7,280 bases of DNA from Promethearchaeota archaeon (GTDB taxonomy: Archaea > Asgardarchaeota > Lokiarchaeia > Sigyniarchaeales > SOKP01): NCBI GenBank assembly GCA_019058135.1, contig JAHLWE010000401.1, positions 1-7,280 on the forward strand, written 5' to 3'. Below the pieces are notes generated by a model. It worked only from the letters and a program-made list of their open reading frames with translations. It ran no database searches and was not told the origin of the DNA. Below, one piece after another: positions 5,781-7,280 of the stretch (position 1 is the first letter of the stretch; every line of letters starts with the position of its first letter). Made by a program: the position numbers and the translations under genes.

Positions 5781-7280
5781 AGTATCCAATACGCCTACAC
5801 TATTTGGTGGATATCTCGGCTTGGAAACCGATGAAGAGCGTGACAAGCTGCGATAAGCTCAGGGTAGTCGCAGGTAGACTCTGATCCTGAGATTCTCGAA
5901 TGGGACATCCTTTCATGGCCTAATAATCCATGAAAACTCCGTTAGGGGTGGGGAACCCACCGAAGTAAAACATTTTAGTAGGTGGAGGAAAAGAAAACAA
6001 TAGTGATTCCGTAAGTAACGGCGAGCGAAAGCGGAAATGATCAAACCGAATCCCCAAGGGAAACGTTGGGGAGATGTGGAGTACGGGTCCAGCACGACCT
6101 CGGTAATGAAGGTGAATACTTCTGGAATGAAGAGCTATAGAGCGTGATAGCCGTGTAACTGTAAATTACAAGGTTGATACTGGATACCCAGAGTAGTGCG
6201 GGATGGTTTTCTCGTATGAATATGCCAGACACAAACTGGCAAATCTAAATATTCTCCAAGACCGATAGCGAATTAGTAGCGTGAGCAAACGATGAAAAGT
6301 AACCCGGAAGGGTAGTGAAAAGTGCTTGAAACCAAATAGTTTGTTAAGGATGCGGCTCGAAAGGATAGATTCTAGTCGAAGATACGCTGGTAACAGTACA
6401 TTCGAGACTAGAGGACCAGAGTTGCATCATCCGTCTGGAAACATGGGCCAGGGAGTTTATAGTAGAAGCGAGCTTAAGGAGATAACCTCTGTAGGCATAG
6501 GGAAACCGATATTTTTGCAAATGTATTATCACATTAGATTTATATAAAAATCTTCGGATATTTTGTATTATCTTCTAAGGGATGCATCCAGAAAAATGGT
6601 CTGAAAGGGCCTAAAGTTTCTGCTGTAAAACCCGAAGCCAGTCGATCTATTCTTGGCCAAGATGAAGTCACTCGAAAGGGTGATGGAGGTCTGCAGGATA
6701 ACTGACGTGCAATTCGTATTCATGAGCTGAGAATAGGAGCAAAAGGCTAATCTAGACTGGGTTTAGCTGGTTCTCCCCGAAGCTGGTCTCAGCCAGGTCT
6801 CAGTCGAGGTAGCCGGTGAGGTAGAGCACTAATTGGAAAGTAAGGGGAAGAGATTCCTCCCTTTTCTCTTAAACTCCGAATTTGCCGGCGCTGTAGACAC
6901 TGGGAAACGGGTTGGTGGCCGTAAGGGTCATCGCCGAGAAGGGAACAACCTAGACCTGGGTTAAGGCCCCAAAATGCAGGTTAAGTGTTAAACTAAAGGG
7001 CGTTATTTTTCGAAGACAGCAAAAAGATGGATATAGAAGCAGTCAATCTTTAACGAGTGCGTAACAGCTCATTTGCCGAGAAAAATAGCCCCGAAAATGG
7101 ACGGGGCTTAAATCTGCTGCCGAGACCCAGGGGCACGAATAGAAGAATTCGTGATCCGGTAGGGGAGCGTCCGGTTCGGGCGGAAGCTGGGGGGTGACTT
7201 CCAGTGGACCGTTCCGGAGTGCAGATCCTGGCGATAGTAATAGCATAGATGGGTTAGAATCCCATCCGCCGAAAGGGCAA
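5781..7280 (+). rRNA. 23S ribosomal RNA, 5' part (truncated by window end)
   Basis: The large-subunit rRNA begins near 5781: GGTGGATATCTCGGC at 5806-5820 aligns with the GGTGGATGCC block at about position 23 of E. coli 23S, so the mature end is placed within a few bases of 5781. The following GATGAAGAGCGTGACAAG and CTGCGATAAGC blocks match domain I (the 5.8S-equivalent region). Further anchors are GTAACGGCGAGCGAAAGCGG (about 6015), the GAAACATGGGCCAGG block (6438-6452), TTTAGCTGGTTCTCC (6762-6776) and the GTPase-associated centre with GAAGCAG and GCGTAACAGCTCA (about 7016-7075). The adenine before GAAGC (7035) corresponds to E. coli A1067. The sequence ends near the domain II/III boundary, so about half the gene is missing. 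No 16S or tRNA gene lies within the ~470 bp upstream. An AU-rich insertion lies at about 6509-6590. Reading frames inside this gene are not coding. Confidence 0.98.
6536..6573 (+). other. ES9-like expansion hairpin inside 23S rRNA
   Basis: Between the conserved GGGAAACCGA (6500-6509) and ACCCGAAGCC (6630-6639) blocks of domain II lies an AU-rich hairpin. The arms 6536-6552 and 6557-6573 pair over about 15 bp, with one bulged A, one G-U pair and a small internal loop, closed by a TTCG tetraloop at 6553-6556. Flanking AU-rich bases from 6510 extend the insertion. The position corresponds to eukaryotic expansion segment ES9, also reported as enlarged in Asgard archaea. The exact helix boundaries are my hand folding. 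Confidence 0.6.

Noticed and set aside
5913..7246. Short open frames on both strands within 5913-6547 and 7043-7246
   Set aside because: They lie wholly inside the 23S rRNA gene, whose conserved blocks explain the sequence; none has a recognisable protein domain.
1..7280. CRISPR array, insertion sequence, transposase, tRNA gene or defence system
   Set aside because: No regularly spaced repeats, terminal inverted repeats, transposase-like frames or cloverleaf patterns were seen.

Overview
The window is AT-rich archaeal DNA. Three lines of evidence place it in Archaea. It has an archaeal/eukaryotic-type release factor (aRF1, with NIKS and GGQ motifs). It has the archaea-specific CoA enzymes pantoate kinase and phosphopantothenate synthetase. 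Its start regions carry TATA-like elements close to the start codons rather than strong Shine-Dalgarno sites. The last ~1500 nt are the 5' part of a 23S rRNA gene with no 16S gene before it and an AU-rich insertion where eukaryotes carry expansion segment ES9. Low GC, an unlinked 23S and an ES9-like insertion together fit an Asgard archaeon, Lokiarchaeia-like. That placement is an inference, not a proof.

Layout. Positions 1-590 (+) hold the C-terminal two thirds of a GHMP-type pantoate kinase, cut by the window edge. Positions 621-1892 (-) encode aRF1, convergent with the kinase. A 66-bp AT-only-like divergent promoter containing a 10-bp tandem repeat separates it from 1959-2750 (+), phosphopantothenate synthetase. 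Positions 2848-3396 (+) encode an Ard1-type N-terminal acetyltransferase. It converges, with only 8 bp between stop codons, on a minus-strand pair: a DUF72 TIM-barrel protein (4441-5307) followed by ketopantoate reductase panE (3405-4412). Positions 5308-5780 lack a protein gene but hold a striking candidate structured RNA. The 23S rRNA gene runs from about 5781 off the right edge.

How they work together. PanE makes pantoate, pantoate kinase makes 4-phosphopantoate, and phosphopantothenate synthetase joins it to beta-alanine. Three consecutive steps of the archaeal route to CoA therefore lie within 4.4 kb, although in different transcription units. aRF1, Ard1 and 23S rRNA all belong to translation or protein maturation.

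Most notable observations: (i) the DUF72 protein ends in a perfect PCNA-interacting (PIP-box) motif, which would tie this uncharacterised family to the replication/repair clamp; (ii) a 21-bp hairpin upstream of the 23S has a loop perfectly complementary over 9 nt to a segment 50 nt downstream, a probable pseudoknotted RNA not explained by the annotated genes; (iii) there is a UUCG-capped ES9-like hairpin in the 23S. No CRISPR array, insertion sequence or tRNA was seen.
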